Shown here piece by piece: positions 34,840 through 46,017 of a stretch of DNA of 64,000 nucleotides. Origin of the DNA: Scilla litardierei (lineage: Eukaryota; Streptophyta; Magnoliopsida; Asparagales; Asparagaceae); assembly GCA_030789695.1 (NCBI GenBank), contig CM061133.1, positions 95,554,128 through 95,618,127 on the forward strand. Direction: 5' to 3'. How positions within the stretch are numbered: the first letter of the stretch is position 1; the number at the start of each line of letters is the position of its first letter. Both the position numbers and the translations under genes were made by a program. Under the pieces are notes generated by a model. That model saw only the letters and a list, made by a program, of their open reading frames with translations. It had not been told where the DNA came from and did no database searches.

Positions 34840-36847
34840 ATATATATGGGGAATATGCTTTATCTTTATTGAATCTGAGATAAAAGTACAAGGATCTAGG
34901 AATAGCATGATAGTATTAGCAGTGCAAGGATAGGCACAAGCGCCATACCTTTGCCCTTACATGACACCATCCTCTACCCACAGATCCCAATATAACGTAC
35001 AAATGTACAAAAAACCAAGAAAACATCTACACTAAAAACCCCCAATTAGACAGGGGAGCACGATCCACCTCCTGGTCCCACTCCATGTGTCACAGGGCTA
35101 TTCTGACGTCAGCAGCAATGTCCTCAAAGAGCAGAGTCTGGATCCGTCTAACCCCTTCAAATATCCTCTTATTCCTCTCCCTCCATATGTGCCAAGTCAT
35201 TGCGGCTAATACAGTCTTGGCAAGTACGCCAACGCAGCACTCCTTATTGCGATAGGTAGAAAGTAACAGATCGCCCACACCAGCCAGTGAGATGGGAGGA
35301 GTAGTAGTGATTTATAACTTGAGAAAACTCCTGCAAAGGAGGTAGTTATAAAATCTGCATTCAAATAAAATATGATCCACATTCTCGTGTGCATTATTAG
35401 AGCATAGAACACAAAAAGGGGAAGTAGGCACTCCCCAACGTCCAAGTTTATCTCGAGTGAGAAGCTTGTTGTGAAACGAATGCAGCAGAGTAATAGCCAT
35501 CTTTGGAATATGCCCATGGTACCAGACCACTCTGAAGTAGGGAAAAATGGCTCTAGCAGTGCGGATCCATTCCAGGCATCTTGAAGAGATGGAGAATTAG
35601 AGTGCCCGGCCCAAGCATCATCCCCAGGGAGAAGTGAGATAGCATCAATAATAGATCTAACTGGCAAGAGACTCGTACTGCTAATCCATCCCCCAGTCGT
35701 CCAGTAATCACTCACCTAATTCCTTTCCTCACCCATCAGCACTTGATAAGTGTCACAAAGCGCCCCACAAGGAAGCCAGTTATCATACCAAAAAAGAGTA
35801 GCAGTACCATCTCTAACAATACGTTAAGTAAGCTTCTTAGTGAATTCCCGACATTGAAGCATAAATTTTGAAGTCCCAGACTGCATAGGATTGCTTTTGG
35901 CCAAGTAGAAACCCGTATTACGCAGATACTGATGTCTCATATGGGTGGCCCAGATGCCATCATGTGTAAGCATATGCTAAGTCAAATTAGCCTCATAAGC
36001 ATTTTTTAATTCAGAAAAAGACCTAGGCCCCACTCCACCCTCTTGCTTGGGGGCACACAGGTCATCCCAAGCCCAAGTGTAAGAATTTCCCCATATATAT
36101 TTCCTGCAGATGGAGTTGAGAGTACTTAAGACAGATTTGGAAATACGGAATGCCTGCATCCAGAAAGCAATAATGCCATAAATGACCGATTTAACAAGTT
36201 CAATGTGCACTGCAATAGACAGAAGCGATGAAGACCACCCATGCAATCTGTTTCTGCATATATCAATCAGCCGAGTGTACATCGAAGCTTTAGGATATTT
36301 GGCAAATATGGGAAGACCCAAATAGGTGGAGAGAGATTGAACACGCCGAATGCCCAGAATTCCAGCAAGGATACCAGGTTCTTTGGTTCCTTTACTAAAT
36401 ATACCAGCACTTTTGTTCCAGTTAACATCCAGACCAGTCAAGTTTTTAAATGTAATAAGAAGATCCTTGAGACCTTCAAAAGATTTGATGTTAGCACCAC
36501 AAAGAACCAACAGATCATTAGCAAAGAGAAGATGAGTAACCGCACCAACCCTCTTCATGGGCATAATGCTGTGATTGACATTGGCTCTAGCCATGAAAAG
36601 CGAGAACGCTTCCATAATAACCACAAAGAGATAAGGAGATATGGGATCACCCTACTTCAACCCCCTATTTGATTGAAACATACCAAAGGGAAACCCATTG
36701 ACCATAACCGAGAAGAATGGAGTGGATATACACTCACATATCCACCCAACGAACCTGTGTCTGAATCCTATACGATTAAGAATGAAGTAAACAAATTCTC
36801 TATTAACACTATCGAAAGCTTTACGAAGATACAGTTTAAGGCAGGCT
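34840..36847 (-). pseudogene. LINE-A, 3' half: reverse transcriptase core to zf-RVT
   Basis: Minus-strand L1-type ORF2 downstream of element F. From 36847 down: RT motif region LRKAFDSVNREF (the usual Asp before LRKAF is Tyr here), GFPFGMFQSNRGLKQGDPISP around 36660, then LLFANDLLVLCG (about 36530), where the canonical FADD reads FAND. Later come 'STYLGLPIFAKYPK', 'GGVGPRSFSELKNAYEANL' and zf-RVT motifs (GHIPKMAITLLHSFHN, CVLCSNNAHENVDHILFEC, about 35510-35360). Several stops and frame changes. Two altered catalytic Asp positions and the interruption make it dead. Confidence 0.88.
36843..36847. other. Left target-site flank of element F (AGGCT)
   Basis: AGGCT abuts F's 5' LTR; TGGCT abuts its 3' LTR (47663-47667). 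Four of five bases match. Taking out F plus one flank copy continues the LINE-A reading frame. Confidence 0.7.
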
Positions 36848-37093
36848 TGACGTGTGTTTATATTATATATATTCACGCACGTCTTTTTGTGTTTTTCCGT
36901 TATTTTTCGTTGTCTCATACTCGTTTTATTGTGATTTCTAGTTTTCTTTCACTTCTCCGTGTTTTTGTGTGTTTACAGGAGATTGCCAGCGTATGGGGAC
37001 ATATAACGAAGATATCATGAGTCACCGGAGCAACGGGAGGAGTCACGCGCGATCCAGGGGGTCAAACGACGAAGATTGCCATTTTTTCAAGCC

Positions 37094-37545
37094 CCAACCG
37101 ATCGATTGGACACAGCCAACCGATCGGGTGGTGCATGCGCATCCGACCCGAACGGAAGCTGATGCGTAGTGCAGCCCAACCGACCGATTCACCGACCGGT
37201 TGAACACATCAGAGTTCTCGGCCATTTGGAGCTGAATTCCAACTGATCGGGTGACATCTCAACCGATCGGTTCATCTGTAGTTGATTTTCCAAGCGACGA
37301 CCCAGAGAGCTCAACCGACAGTTCGTTGACCATGTCTATTCATCAGTGTTCTCTATATTTTCAGGGATAATTCCAACCGATCGGTTGAATACTCAATCGA
37401 TCGGGTCACCTGATGCCGCATCCCCCCAATAGACGACCCGGAGACACCAACCGGTCGGATCAAGTGAGCGGGTGAAGTTCTCGAAGCCAACGGCCGAAGC
37501 ATCAAGAAGCTCACCTGATCGGTTGATGCTTCAACCGATCAGGTG
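37094..37545 (+). promoter_or_regulatory. Paired dyad array in F's 5' LTR (core CAACCGATCGGTTG)
   Basis: Dyads of the CAACCGATCGGTTG/CACCCGATCGGGTG type in pairs. Clear core starts are 37099/37121, 37244/37264, 37378/37398 and 37516/37535 (19-22 bp apart). Weaker pairs lie near 37181, 37312 and 37453, giving about seven modules 63-82 bp apart. The array ends 12 bp before the TATA box, with a bZIP-type TGACGTC (37544-37550) between. Confidence 0.82.
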
Positions 37546-37556
37546 ACGTCGATTTC

Positions 37557-37564
37557 TATATATA
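37557..37564 (+). promoter_or_regulatory. TATA box in F's 5' LTR
   Basis: TATATATA in 'gatttctatatatagttgcc', conserved at 46726-46733 in the 3' LTR. Directly downstream of the dyad array. Confidence 0.75.
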
Positions 37565-38515
37565 GTTGCCTTAGGTTTCTGAAATTACAGCTTTTGTTAA
37601 TCTCTGTCTTTTTCTCCATTTGTGACGGCTGGAATTTTATTATTATCTGTAAGTTTTCTGATCTTTATGAAACTTTGATATTGTCTTACTAGTATTGCTA
37701 CTACCTCGTTTCAATTGCTTAATCATGAATTTTACGGTTGATTTTCATTTAGACTGCTTTTTAGCTATAATGTGTGATTAGTTCCCAAATCTGGGATTTT
37801 GGTGGAAACCCCTTCGTGGGTTCTCCCTAATGCGTCCATAGGACTAGGATTTTGATAGGGATTAGGAATTTAGATGGTTACGTGAGGTGTTTCATTGTCA
37901 TCGACAGGAGAAAGACCGCCTTTGACCGTCGAGCCAAGGGGGAATAAACTTGGCTGTTGACTCCTTAGCCACAGCTCACGCCCTTAGCGTAGACATCGAA
38001 TCCTTGCGCGTGGGAACGGCAGGATGAGATGTTAGGAGTTATCGTTGCGAGCTTAGTGCTCTCGGAGTCGGTCAGTGTTAATGGACATGGGAATGCCCAC
38101 TGACCGAACCTGGGTAGTCCGGCGTATCATCCTGAGCACCGACCAGAATATCGGGCCCATGGGACGCTGGTATCACTCTTAGAGGCAATGTCTCATCACT
38201 AAACCCTAATTCCGATCGTATTCCTATCCTCCGGTCGTAATAGTGAGAACACATGATAGGTGGAAACTGAAGTCCTAGGTTTCGTTTTATATTGTTTATT
38301 CTCGTATCTATATTTTATGACAAACCATCGATCGATCGGGCTAGCTCACCCATAGGGTGAACCGGTTCCTCTTTGACACAAGCACAACCACGCCTCCCTG
38401 TGGTCAACCCCCAAGCCACACTACAACACCAGCTTGTGGTATAAATATTTAAATCTGGTATCCCCAATCCTAATGCACCCTTGTATGTGTCACAAAGTAG
38501 GGACGTCAAGCTTTA

Positions 38516-38533
38516 TGGCGCCGTTGCCGGGGA
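38516..38533 (+). other. Primer binding site of element F
   Basis: TGGCGCCGTTGCCGGGGA, the exact Athila/Tat PBS, lies seven bases after the LTR end. Confidence 0.95.
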
Positions 38534-38701
38534 GGCAACGTGCTTGTTATTTTAGGACCTATTGAACCCTTGAGTCTAGCTCATATCCCTATCTCGCGAT
38601 AATTTTTGCATTCTACTTTTTCATTTTTATTTTCTAATTTTTATTTTCTATTTTTATCTGTTTCTATCCCACACTTGCTTCACGGATGTTTGTTGTTTTT
38701 C

Positions 38702-39910
38702 ATGCGCAGGAATACAAGGAGTCTTGACGACTTGATTCATATTGACCCGGAGATAAACGCCACCCTGAGGCATCTGAACGCAGAGAAGCGAAGAAGAGAA
38801 GAGTCGGAAGATATGGGGGAGAATACCCCACCGCATAAGTCCCTGCTGGAATACTCGATGCCATCCATCGGGTCCACCTCCTCCATCAAACCTCCTGCTA
38901 TTACGGCACAGAGCTTCGAGCTTAAGCCGTCATTAGTGACATGGATCCAGCAGGATCAATTCTCTGGGGCACCCATGGAGAGCCCTATCGAACATCTGGA
39001 CTCCTTTCTAGAGAAGTGTGACACATTCCGGATTAATGATGTCACAACTGAAGCTATCCGACTGAAGCTATTCCCCTTCTCTATGAGGGATAAAGCCAAG
39101 CAATGGCTTAGGGGAAAGGACCTGAACACCTTCAACACTTGGGAGAAGCTCTCAAACGCTTTCTTCACTAAGTTCTTCCCTCCGGGGAAGACGATGAAGT
39201 TGAGGAGTGAGATCTCCTCCTTCTCCCAAGACAGCCACGAATCCCTGTACGAAGCTTGGATGAGATACAAAGAGATGCAGCGGAGATGCCCTCATCACGA
39301 GCTTCCAAAGTGGCAGATTATAAATCTGTTCTATAATGGATTGAGGGATGACCTGAAGTCTTCGATGGACGACATGGCTGGGGGCTCCTTTATGTCGAGA
39401 AGTGAAGAAGATGCTGGGAACATTTTAGAAAACACGGCATCAAACAATGATCGGTGGTGTGATGAGTGTGCCACGCCCAGAACTGGAGGTATTCATAGAG
39501 TCGAGGACGTGGACAAGTTATCTTGCAAATTCGATTTGCTATCGACCTAGATCTCAGCGCTTATGGTAGGAGCTGGTGGTGCTAGCACCCAACAAGTATC
39601 GGTGGTGGAGGTGGAAGTCGTGGGAGACTTCGATGGTGGTGATATTTCACCAACGGTGAATCAAGCTAACGCACTTTTCTTCAACCATACGGGTAATGCG
39701 CCGTATCCACCAAGGACTAGCTCAAATCCGGCTTATTCTCCCACTAACCAGAACCACCCCAATTTGAGCTACCGGGCACCCTATCAGCAGCCTCAGCAGC
39801 AGCAGCAACAAGTATATCAGCCGCCTCAGTAGCAATAGTAGCAAGTATATCAGTCACCTAGGCAACAGCAATAGCAGTATCAACAACAGCAGCAGCCGTA
39901 ACAAATGTAC
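38702..39910 (+). pseudogene. gag: gag of element F with Gln-to-stop changes
   Basis: ATG at 38702 begins MRRNTRSLDDLIHIDPEINA; the frame is open further upstream but that part is leader next to the PBS. Athila/Tat gag motifs: QSFELKPSLVTWIQQDQFSG (38911-38970), HLDSFLEKCDTFRIN (38994-39038), AIRLKLFPFSMRDKAKQWL (39054-39110), HESLYEAWMRYKEMQRRCPHH (39237-39299 in parts) and NLFYNGLRDDL (39323-39355). TAG at 39548-39550 ends the intact part (282 codons). The same frame continues into a Gln-rich linker with TAG at 39830, 39836 and 39839 and more to 39917, nearly all one C-to-T step from CAG/CAA. The base protein was thus one gag polyprotein. Confidence 0.9.
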
Positions 39911-39939
39911 CAATAGTTCCCCCTAGGAACCAACAGCCC

Positions 39940-41088
39940 ATGCAGCAACCGCCGCCGCCCTATGGCCAGCAGCGAGTCATCTCCCCAGTCGAGTCCCTCT
40001 TGACCCAATACATTACGAACCAGGAGAAGATCAATTTGAAGCTGGAGATGGGGCAGAGGGCCCTCACCGACCAAGTAACCCAGCTGGGGTTACAGGTGGC
40101 GAACCTTCAAATGGCGCAAAACCAATTGCCGACCCAACCGGAAGTAAATCCGAGGGGGGCAAATCAGGCTTTGGCACTATCACATGATCATGCGAATGTG
40201 TCTGCTATCGTCTTTAGAAGCGGGACACAAATTCCTACAAGAGTGTCCGCTAAGGAACCTGAAGCTCCGTTGGTCGTAGAGCGACCAATTGAAAAATCAA
40301 ATGACGACGGAGCTTCGTCACCAAAGACTACGACTCCTGAGGGAGTCCCTGAAGAGGAGAAGAAGAAGGACGAGGAGGGGAGCCTGAAAGTATTTAATCC
40401 CATTGTGCCTTTTGCACAACGACTTGCCCAAGCCAAGATTGATGAAAAGTATGGAAAATTCTTTGCCATGGTCAAGGATTTAAGCTTGCAGATCCCTTTT
40501 CTCGAAGCCATAGAGACAATACCTTCATATGCAAAATTCTTAAAGGACTTGGTGACGAGAGGTTCGAGAAAGGAGGTCGTTCTCACGGCGGAATGCAGCG
40601 CTCTCATTCAGAGAGCGAATCCGCCCAAGCAAAAAGACATGGAAAGCTTCTCTATTCCTTGTTCAATTGGGTAAGTGAAGATCCATCGGACGCTCATGGA
40701 TTTGGGAGCGAGCGTCAGTCTAATGCCCCTGTCACAATACAGGAGGATAGGGATGGGAGACCTAGAGCCCACGGGTATGACCCTTCAACTAGCTGATAGA
40801 TCGGTAAAATATCTAGTGGGAATTGTAGACGACCTGCATGTTAACATCAGTGGAGTGCATGTGCCGGTAGACTTTGTGGTGATGGACATGCCTGAAGACA
40901 CTTATACACCCATCATCCTCGGATGGCCCTTCATGGACACCGCTGGCATGCTGATAGATGTGAAGAAATGGAAGCTATCCCTTAATGTTGGCGACCAGAA
41001 GGTCGAATTTGACTTGAGGTTATCTATGAAGCACCCCCAGATGAACCTGGTTGCAATATGCTGGATGTTGAGGAGGAAAGAGCCATAG
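39940..41088 (+). pseudogene. Linker and aspartic protease of F's gag polyprotein
   Basis: From 39940 a coiled-coil-like stretch (LLTQYITNQEKINLKLEMGQ), an acidic linker with EEEKKKDEEG, then KYGKFFAMVKDLSLQIPFLE (about 40449-40508). The retropepsin has LMDLGASVSLMPL (about 40690-40728) with the catalytic Asp intact, VPVDFVVMDMPED (about 40862) and PIILGWPFMDTAGMLIDV (about 40909-40962). An in-frame TAA at 40672-40674 lies just before the protease, so it would be made only by readthrough or in an undamaged sister copy. The frame ends at 41088. Confidence 0.82.
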
Positions 41089-41640
41089 AAGTTGGGGCCT
41101 GGGAAATTCTCTCAAGGAACCCCCCGACAGCTTGGGGGACCTTGAAAAGCATGGCGGTTTGAAGAAGGAAGAAGTTGCTCGGGAAGCGGGTGTCTCACAT
41201 ACAACCCCTCCCGGATTACAAAAATCTCCTCCGACGAGGAGAAAAGGGAAAGAGCATATGGGGATTACCGTTGATGAGATCCGGATCTTAAGAAAAGTGG
41301 TTGTTGACGCCAATGTAAGGGAGAAGCCCCCGGATACCATCAACGGAGGGAGGACCGTCGAAGAATTTTACTTATCACCGCTTGCAACACCAGAGACCAC
41401 CACTTCAAAATCTGAAGGGATGCCAAACATTAGGCATCACCCCAGTCCTCCTTGAAAATCATCTACCAGGCGTCGAGCAAACGACGTGAAACAACAGCGC
41501 TTCATGGGAAGCAACCCATGTTCTAAACTCTCATCTTTGTTTTTAGGATTATTTTTTAAGTTTATTTTTCTTATTTTATTGAATAAATTCAGCAGCGGAA
41601 ACATTCGTCGAGGGACTTAGGCCATTTTTGAACTTTTACA
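41089..41640 (+). other. Post-gag region of element F
   Basis: An open frame (41132-41455) continues the polyprotein tail in another frame (GDLEKHGGLKKEEVAREAG) and ends in stops. Near 41490-41520 'cgcttcatgggaagcaacccatg' is the counterpart of the 'gggaggcaaccc' marker in B and D. Then AT-rich DNA leads to the internal array. Confidence 0.55.
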
Positions 41641-41651
41641 GGAAACAAGCC

Positions 41652-41997
41652 CCCAACCGATCGGTTGAGCTCTCAACCGATCGGGTAGGACGTATCAGAA
41701 AATGCCATATATCTGTTCTTCAGCGAACCGCTCGGGTGGAGCAAACCGAGACCGGGTGGCAGATCGTGTGAGAACGGCAGAAGTCTCGGGAAAACTTGGG
41801 ATTGAATCAACCGATCGTTTGATAGAAGCAGTGGTCGTGTGGCCGTCCGAGTGAAGTGCACAGAACTCTCGGGAAAATCATGAAGCGGCCAACCGATCGG
41901 TTGAAATCTCAACCGATCGGTTCGCCTGTAGCCACTTTTCAACAAATTTTTTCTAAATAATAACCAACCGATCGGGTGAAAACTCACCCGATCAGTT
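41652..41997 (+). promoter_or_regulatory. Internal paired dyad array before ORF2 of F
   Basis: Five pairs with the same CAACCGATCGGTTG motif as F's LTR. Core starts are 41658/41678, 41729/41747, 41812/41832, 41894/41914 and 41969/41989. Partners are 20 bp apart in four pairs; pairs recur at 71-83 bp. It lies 430 bp upstream of the ORF2 ATG and just before a TATA-like site, so it reads as a second, internal promoter. Confidence 0.8.
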
Positions 41998-42009
41998 CGT
42001 CCAAAACCC

Positions 42010-42017
42010 TTTAAATA
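42010..42017 (+). promoter_or_regulatory. TATA-like site upstream of ORF2 in F
   Basis: TTTAAATA in 'aaaaccctttaaatacccccc', 14 bp after the last dyad of the internal array. A pyrimidine-rich leader of about 420 bp leads to the ORF2 start. Confidence 0.6.
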
Positions 42018-42441
42018 CCCCCCGACTGAACCGATTCGTTTTCTTCACCCGACTTCGACTTCTCCTCCACCGTTTCGAATTCTCCAAGCCCCAACCGGCC
42101 ACCTTGCTCCCTCAACCGGCCACCAATCCCTCTCAATCAATCCCATCGCCCCCTACTTCCTTCTCCCCATCAATCCAACTCTCCTCCATCCCCATCCAAA
42201 CCTTAATTTTCGCCCACTCTTCCCCATTTCTAAAAAAATTGTTGAAGAGGCGTGTTGCGGCTTCACACTCCCATCAATTGCACAGCGTTGGGTGATTTGC
42301 GAGCACGGATTGTTTACGCTACTGGATAAACTCGTTCCCTATATCTATTTCTTACATTTGCCCTAGCACTATATTTTTGCTCAATTGCCATTGATTGTGT
42401 ACATTCTTCATATCTTGCATACACTTGCATCACACACTATC

Positions 42442-43536
42442 ATGGTCAAGGAAAAAGATAATGGTAAGGGTATAATGCGTGAGGAGGGGTCGTCTCGCAA
42501 GAGACGAAAGACCACATGTCCACCTAGTTCACGTCCCCCTCCTACACAGCCTACACAACCCCAACCCCAACCAATCATCCCTCCTGAGGACCCAATGATG
42601 GGCCCGCGTGGTTACCATTTTTTGAGTGTTGAGCAGAAAGATTTTTATAATAGACTCGATGCACGAGGACACTTATCCACCAAGTTTGCACATGCACAAG
42701 CTCTTATCGATCTCGGAGTTTTCTTCGAGGTCGAGACTCTCTTTGCTAACTTAGGATGGATAGCTTTCCTAAACGCCAACGCGGTATCCTACCCCTCCCT
42801 CACACTCGAATTTCTATCCTCCCTTAAATGTGAGTCGGGATCAATCGTCATTTTCTGCATCCGAAACAAAACCATCTGCACCCACCTGAATACTATTAAT
42901 AACATTTTCGGTTTTCCCATTCTTAGGGACGACGCTATCCGTCCCTACGGGTATCACCCTGATTTCGACGTCGATCAATTTTGGTTTCGCCTCACCAAAC
43001 ACGATCATTATCCTCGAGGTAAGGCCAAGGCCTCCTCCATCATTCACCTCGTATTCCGTCTGGTCCACCGAATCATATCTTGCACATTCTTCCCCAGGGA
43101 TGAGTCCGGGACCGTGACCATCCCTGATCTTTTCATTTTGTGGGCCATGACATTTGCTTTTGTTCGCGGTGATGACGGGATTACTTTTGGGGCCCCTGTC
43201 ATTCCCATTCATGCCGGTGCTTGGCTTATTCACAAGTTACTTGAGATTAGCCGCGGCGGCAAGGACAAGTTTTGTTGCGGGGGCCTCATTACCATCATAG
43301 CTTCATATCCCCAGTACAATATCTTCATCCCCCGAGATTTGTCTTCTGCCTCAGGACCTACACGTCTAGATCTTGATGTCCTGTGGCACATACACATGAT
43401 CAAGCCCCGCCCTGATGGTCGTTTCACTTTCTTCTACGGTCATCCCCTGCTGCTTACACCATTCTGCCCAACCCAGCTCGCATGTCTATCGTTCTTGTGG
43501 CAGACTGGACATTCCCTCATGACCCTGAGTTACTAG
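42442..43536 (+). CDS. ORF2 of F: Athila-ORF1-like protein (364 residues to the first stop)
   Basis: ATG at 42442 (MVKEKDNGKGIMREEG) is chosen because it starts a Lys/Arg-rich, nuclear-signal-like N-terminus (GSSRKRRKTT), then a Pro/Gln linker. The folded part from about residue 60 has HFLSVEQKDFYNRLDARGH, YPSLTLEFLSSLKCESG and NTINNIFGFPILRDDAIRP, the pattern of the Athila ORF1-type ('plant transposon protein') family, whose function is unknown to me. There are no RT, integrase or envelope features and no clear membrane segment. It sits after gag-protease behind its own array and TATA. TAG at 43534-43536 may itself be a C-to-T change, since Pro/Ser/Thr-rich sequence continues to 44391. A DNA-binding or anti-silencing role is my inference. 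Confidence 0.72.
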   Translation: MVKEKDNGKGIMREEGSSRKRRKTTCPPSSRPPPTQPTQPQPQPIIPPEDPMMGPRGYHFLSVEQKDFYNRLDARGHLSTKFAHAQALIDLGVFFEVETLFANLGWIAFLNANAVSYPSLTLEFLSSLKCESGSIVIFCIRNKTICTHLNTINNIFGFPILRDDAIRPYGYHPDFDVDQFWFRLTKHDHYPRGKAKASSIIHLVFRLVHRIISCTFFPRDESGTVTIPDLFILWAMTFAFVRGDDGITFGAPVIPIHAGAWLIHKLLEISRGGKDKFCCGGLITIIASYPQYNIFIPRDLSSASGPTRLDLDVLWHIHMIKPRPDGRFTFFYGHPLLLTPFCPTQLACLSFLWQTGHSLMTLSY

Positions 43537-44391
43537 GGGGTTACATCTTCTGTTCCTTATCCTGTGCGCACCCAGACCACCTTCCCATGTCGCCCACTTA
43601 GGCGAGCAGGACATACCTACGTCCTGAGGAGACCCCGGGGCTGAACCCAGTAGTGCCACCCTGGCTTCTGTCCCCATCACCACCGTCACCACCTCTCCGG
43701 TCCGTACGACACTACTTCCACCTTTTGTCGAGCCACCTCTACTCACCTCCGTCTCGAGGCTGAGTTAGCTGCATTGCATGCTGGCGCATCCACTTCGACC
43801 TCCTCGGTCCCATCCCCTTCTATCTTCACTCACCCATGTTTCCTTGCACTTGAGAGGAACGTGGCAGCCATCCTTTGTATTCTCACTCACATTCATGGTC
43901 CACCTCCACCCACACCATCCCCCTCACCACCACCTTCACCCCCTCGATGATCTTCACCTCCACCATCAATTTCTTCACCTCCACCATCACATTCATTGCC
44001 TCCCGCCACCACCGTTTCCGTTACCTCCACTTCACCTCCACTAATGACCACTGCCGTCGCCCCCACAGATCCATCACCATCCACTTCCATCTCCCCATAC
44101 GTGCGCCGTAAGAAATTGCAGGTGCGATCGAGATCACTTCCCCCACCATCCTCTCCACCACCTACCCCCGTACCCCCACCATCGACCACTGCATTGGTCG
44201 CCATTTCACTACCACTCACAATCATCACCACCTCACCACCCATCGTTCACACCTCCTTCGCACCCACCCATCCATCACCTCGACCCCTTTCCCCACTTCT
44301 CCGCACACCCGTCACCTCCCCCGTCCACTCCCCTACATCCCCCACATCTTCTACCGAGGAGGACGAGGATATTTCCACTCCTGCTTTTTGA
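43537..44391 (+). pseudogene. Pro/Ser/Thr-rich C-terminal continuation of F's ORF2
   Basis: Low-complexity CCACC/TCACC-rich DNA. Frame 43996-44391 gives a Pro/Ser/Thr-rich chain with a basic patch (YVRRKKLQVRSRS) and an acidic end (TEEDEDISTPAF) before a TGA. Frame changes near 43600-43990 separate it from 42442-43536. A similar Pro/His-rich stretch follows the ORF2 remnant in D (51730-52200, minus), supporting a common C-terminal tail. The DNA repetition makes the protein reading uncertain. Confidence 0.45.
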
Positions 44392-46017
44392 TTTCATATT
44401 CTTTTCCGATCTTCCCCCTCGCATATTTCTGCATCATCATAATTATATCTTATTGCTAGCATTGTCATGTTTAGCTTGGGGGAAGTCGTTTTTTGTGTGT
44501 GTTGTCGTGTGATATTTTTATGGTGTGCTTGTTTATATATGTCGTGTGGTGTGATTTTCTATCTTTTATTTTCTGTATTTCTTTTTCCTCCTTCTTTATT
44601 TTTCAGTTTCGTATGTGTGTTTTTCTTGTTTTTCATTTTTCTTTTAGTCGGTGCGTATTCCCCTATTTCCATTGTCCTCCCGTATTTATTTCTATTGTAT
44701 TGAGGCAATGCAAGCTTCAGCTTGGGGGAGTCGCACTCCATGCGTCATTTGCGTCTTTTTCTTCGTTTTTGAGTCGTTTTCATTGTGTTTTTCTTTTTCT
44801 TTCTTTCTTTTTATCTCTTTCTCCTAGAGATGACCCCATATGATGAATTGCCACAGAATCACACACACACCTAGCATGGCTACGATTATCACTTTCACTA
44901 ACCTTAGGAAGCCGAGTCCTCTTGCATTTCATGCATCGTGGGTTCACTTGCATTTATGTGAGTTGTGTGTCGTGACTAGCTTATAGTGTGCTTCTACTTT
45001 GTGATTTTGATTTATATACCTATCTTGGGATGACCCCTAGACTATCATGCTTTGATTTGAATATGCGGTATTTGCTTCCCATGTCTGCTTCTATAAGCAT
45101 GAATATTTCATATCATATTCTTCATTTCGCATGTGTCGGGATTCCACAATTAGGACTAGGATAACCCATTTAGCCTATGCTCTGATTAGCAAAAAAAATA
45201 TCCTTTGCCCAAGTGTTTAGAATCCGATTTCTTTTTTATTTTTACTTGGTGCAAATCCCCTCATCGTGTACCGTTCTCCCACTTGAAAGAGTACACATGT
45301 ATATATCCCAAAAGCCCAAAAATCCAAAAAAGAGAGAAAAGAAAAATCCAAAAAAAAGAAAAGAAAAGAGAAAAGAAAGAAAAAAATATGTATATCCAAA
45401 AATCCAAAAAAAAAATACAAATGCCCAAAACCCAAAAAAAATGCGTGAATATTTCCTATCTTCCGAGAATAAAGGGAAGGCGAGAATTTGCACCGAGTGT
45501 TCTACTCCACATCATCTCAACCCCCATCGTTTTTGAAAATACTTGGAATAGAAACTTTCTAGCGGTTATCTAGGTGACAGTGAGGAGATTTCCTAGTCCC
45601 TAGCTGTGGAGTCCCTGATGCATGATACTCTTCTATTCTTATACTCTTCTCATGCATGCTTGAGCTACTATTCGCCACTTATTTCAAATCGAATCGATAT
45701 TTGGGTCTTTTCTTCGATTTGTGTATATGGAGCTTATTGCACAATGTAGATAGTAACATCGTCTGCTAGCACACGACCACACTCACTCGCGCTTCACCGC
45801 ATGGGCCCATGACACTTGTTTGGACTCGTACTCCCTGGTTTAGTGTTGTGATTTGTCGCTTGCATACTTGGTGTGGCGTGTTTGATTTTGTTGGCCCTGA
45901 CGGGCGATTTAGGATTTTGATTTCTCTTTCTCTCTCTTTCTCTCTATTTTCTCCCTCCGAGCTCCTACTCTCAATTGTCTTTCTCGAGGACGAGGAAGGG
46001 TTCAGGTTGGGGGATTT
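44392..46017 (+). other. 3' untranslated region and polypurine tract of F
   Basis: AT-rich DNA with two polypurine-like copies 'agcttgggggaa' (44473) and 'cagcttgggggag' (44717), an A/G-rich stretch 45320-45440, and the functional polypurine tract AGGTTGGGGGATTT at 46004-46017 abutting the 3' LTR. Open frames here come from poly-pyrimidine and poly-A runs. No gene recognised. Confidence 0.6.

Larger units (their letters stand above)
36848..38508 (+). repeat. 5' LTR of element F
   Basis: Starts TGACGTGTG and ends GGGACGTCA (TGACG/CGTCA inverted ends). It carries a dyad array (37094-37545), TATA (37557-37564) and a U5 with dense 'gaccg' words. Pairs with 46018-47662. Confidence 0.95.

Noticed and set aside
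43860..44391. His/Pro-rich frames as separate proteins
   Set aside because: They are alternative readings of one CCACC/TCACC-rich tract; only the frame ending at 44391 is kept, as a doubtful ORF2 tail.
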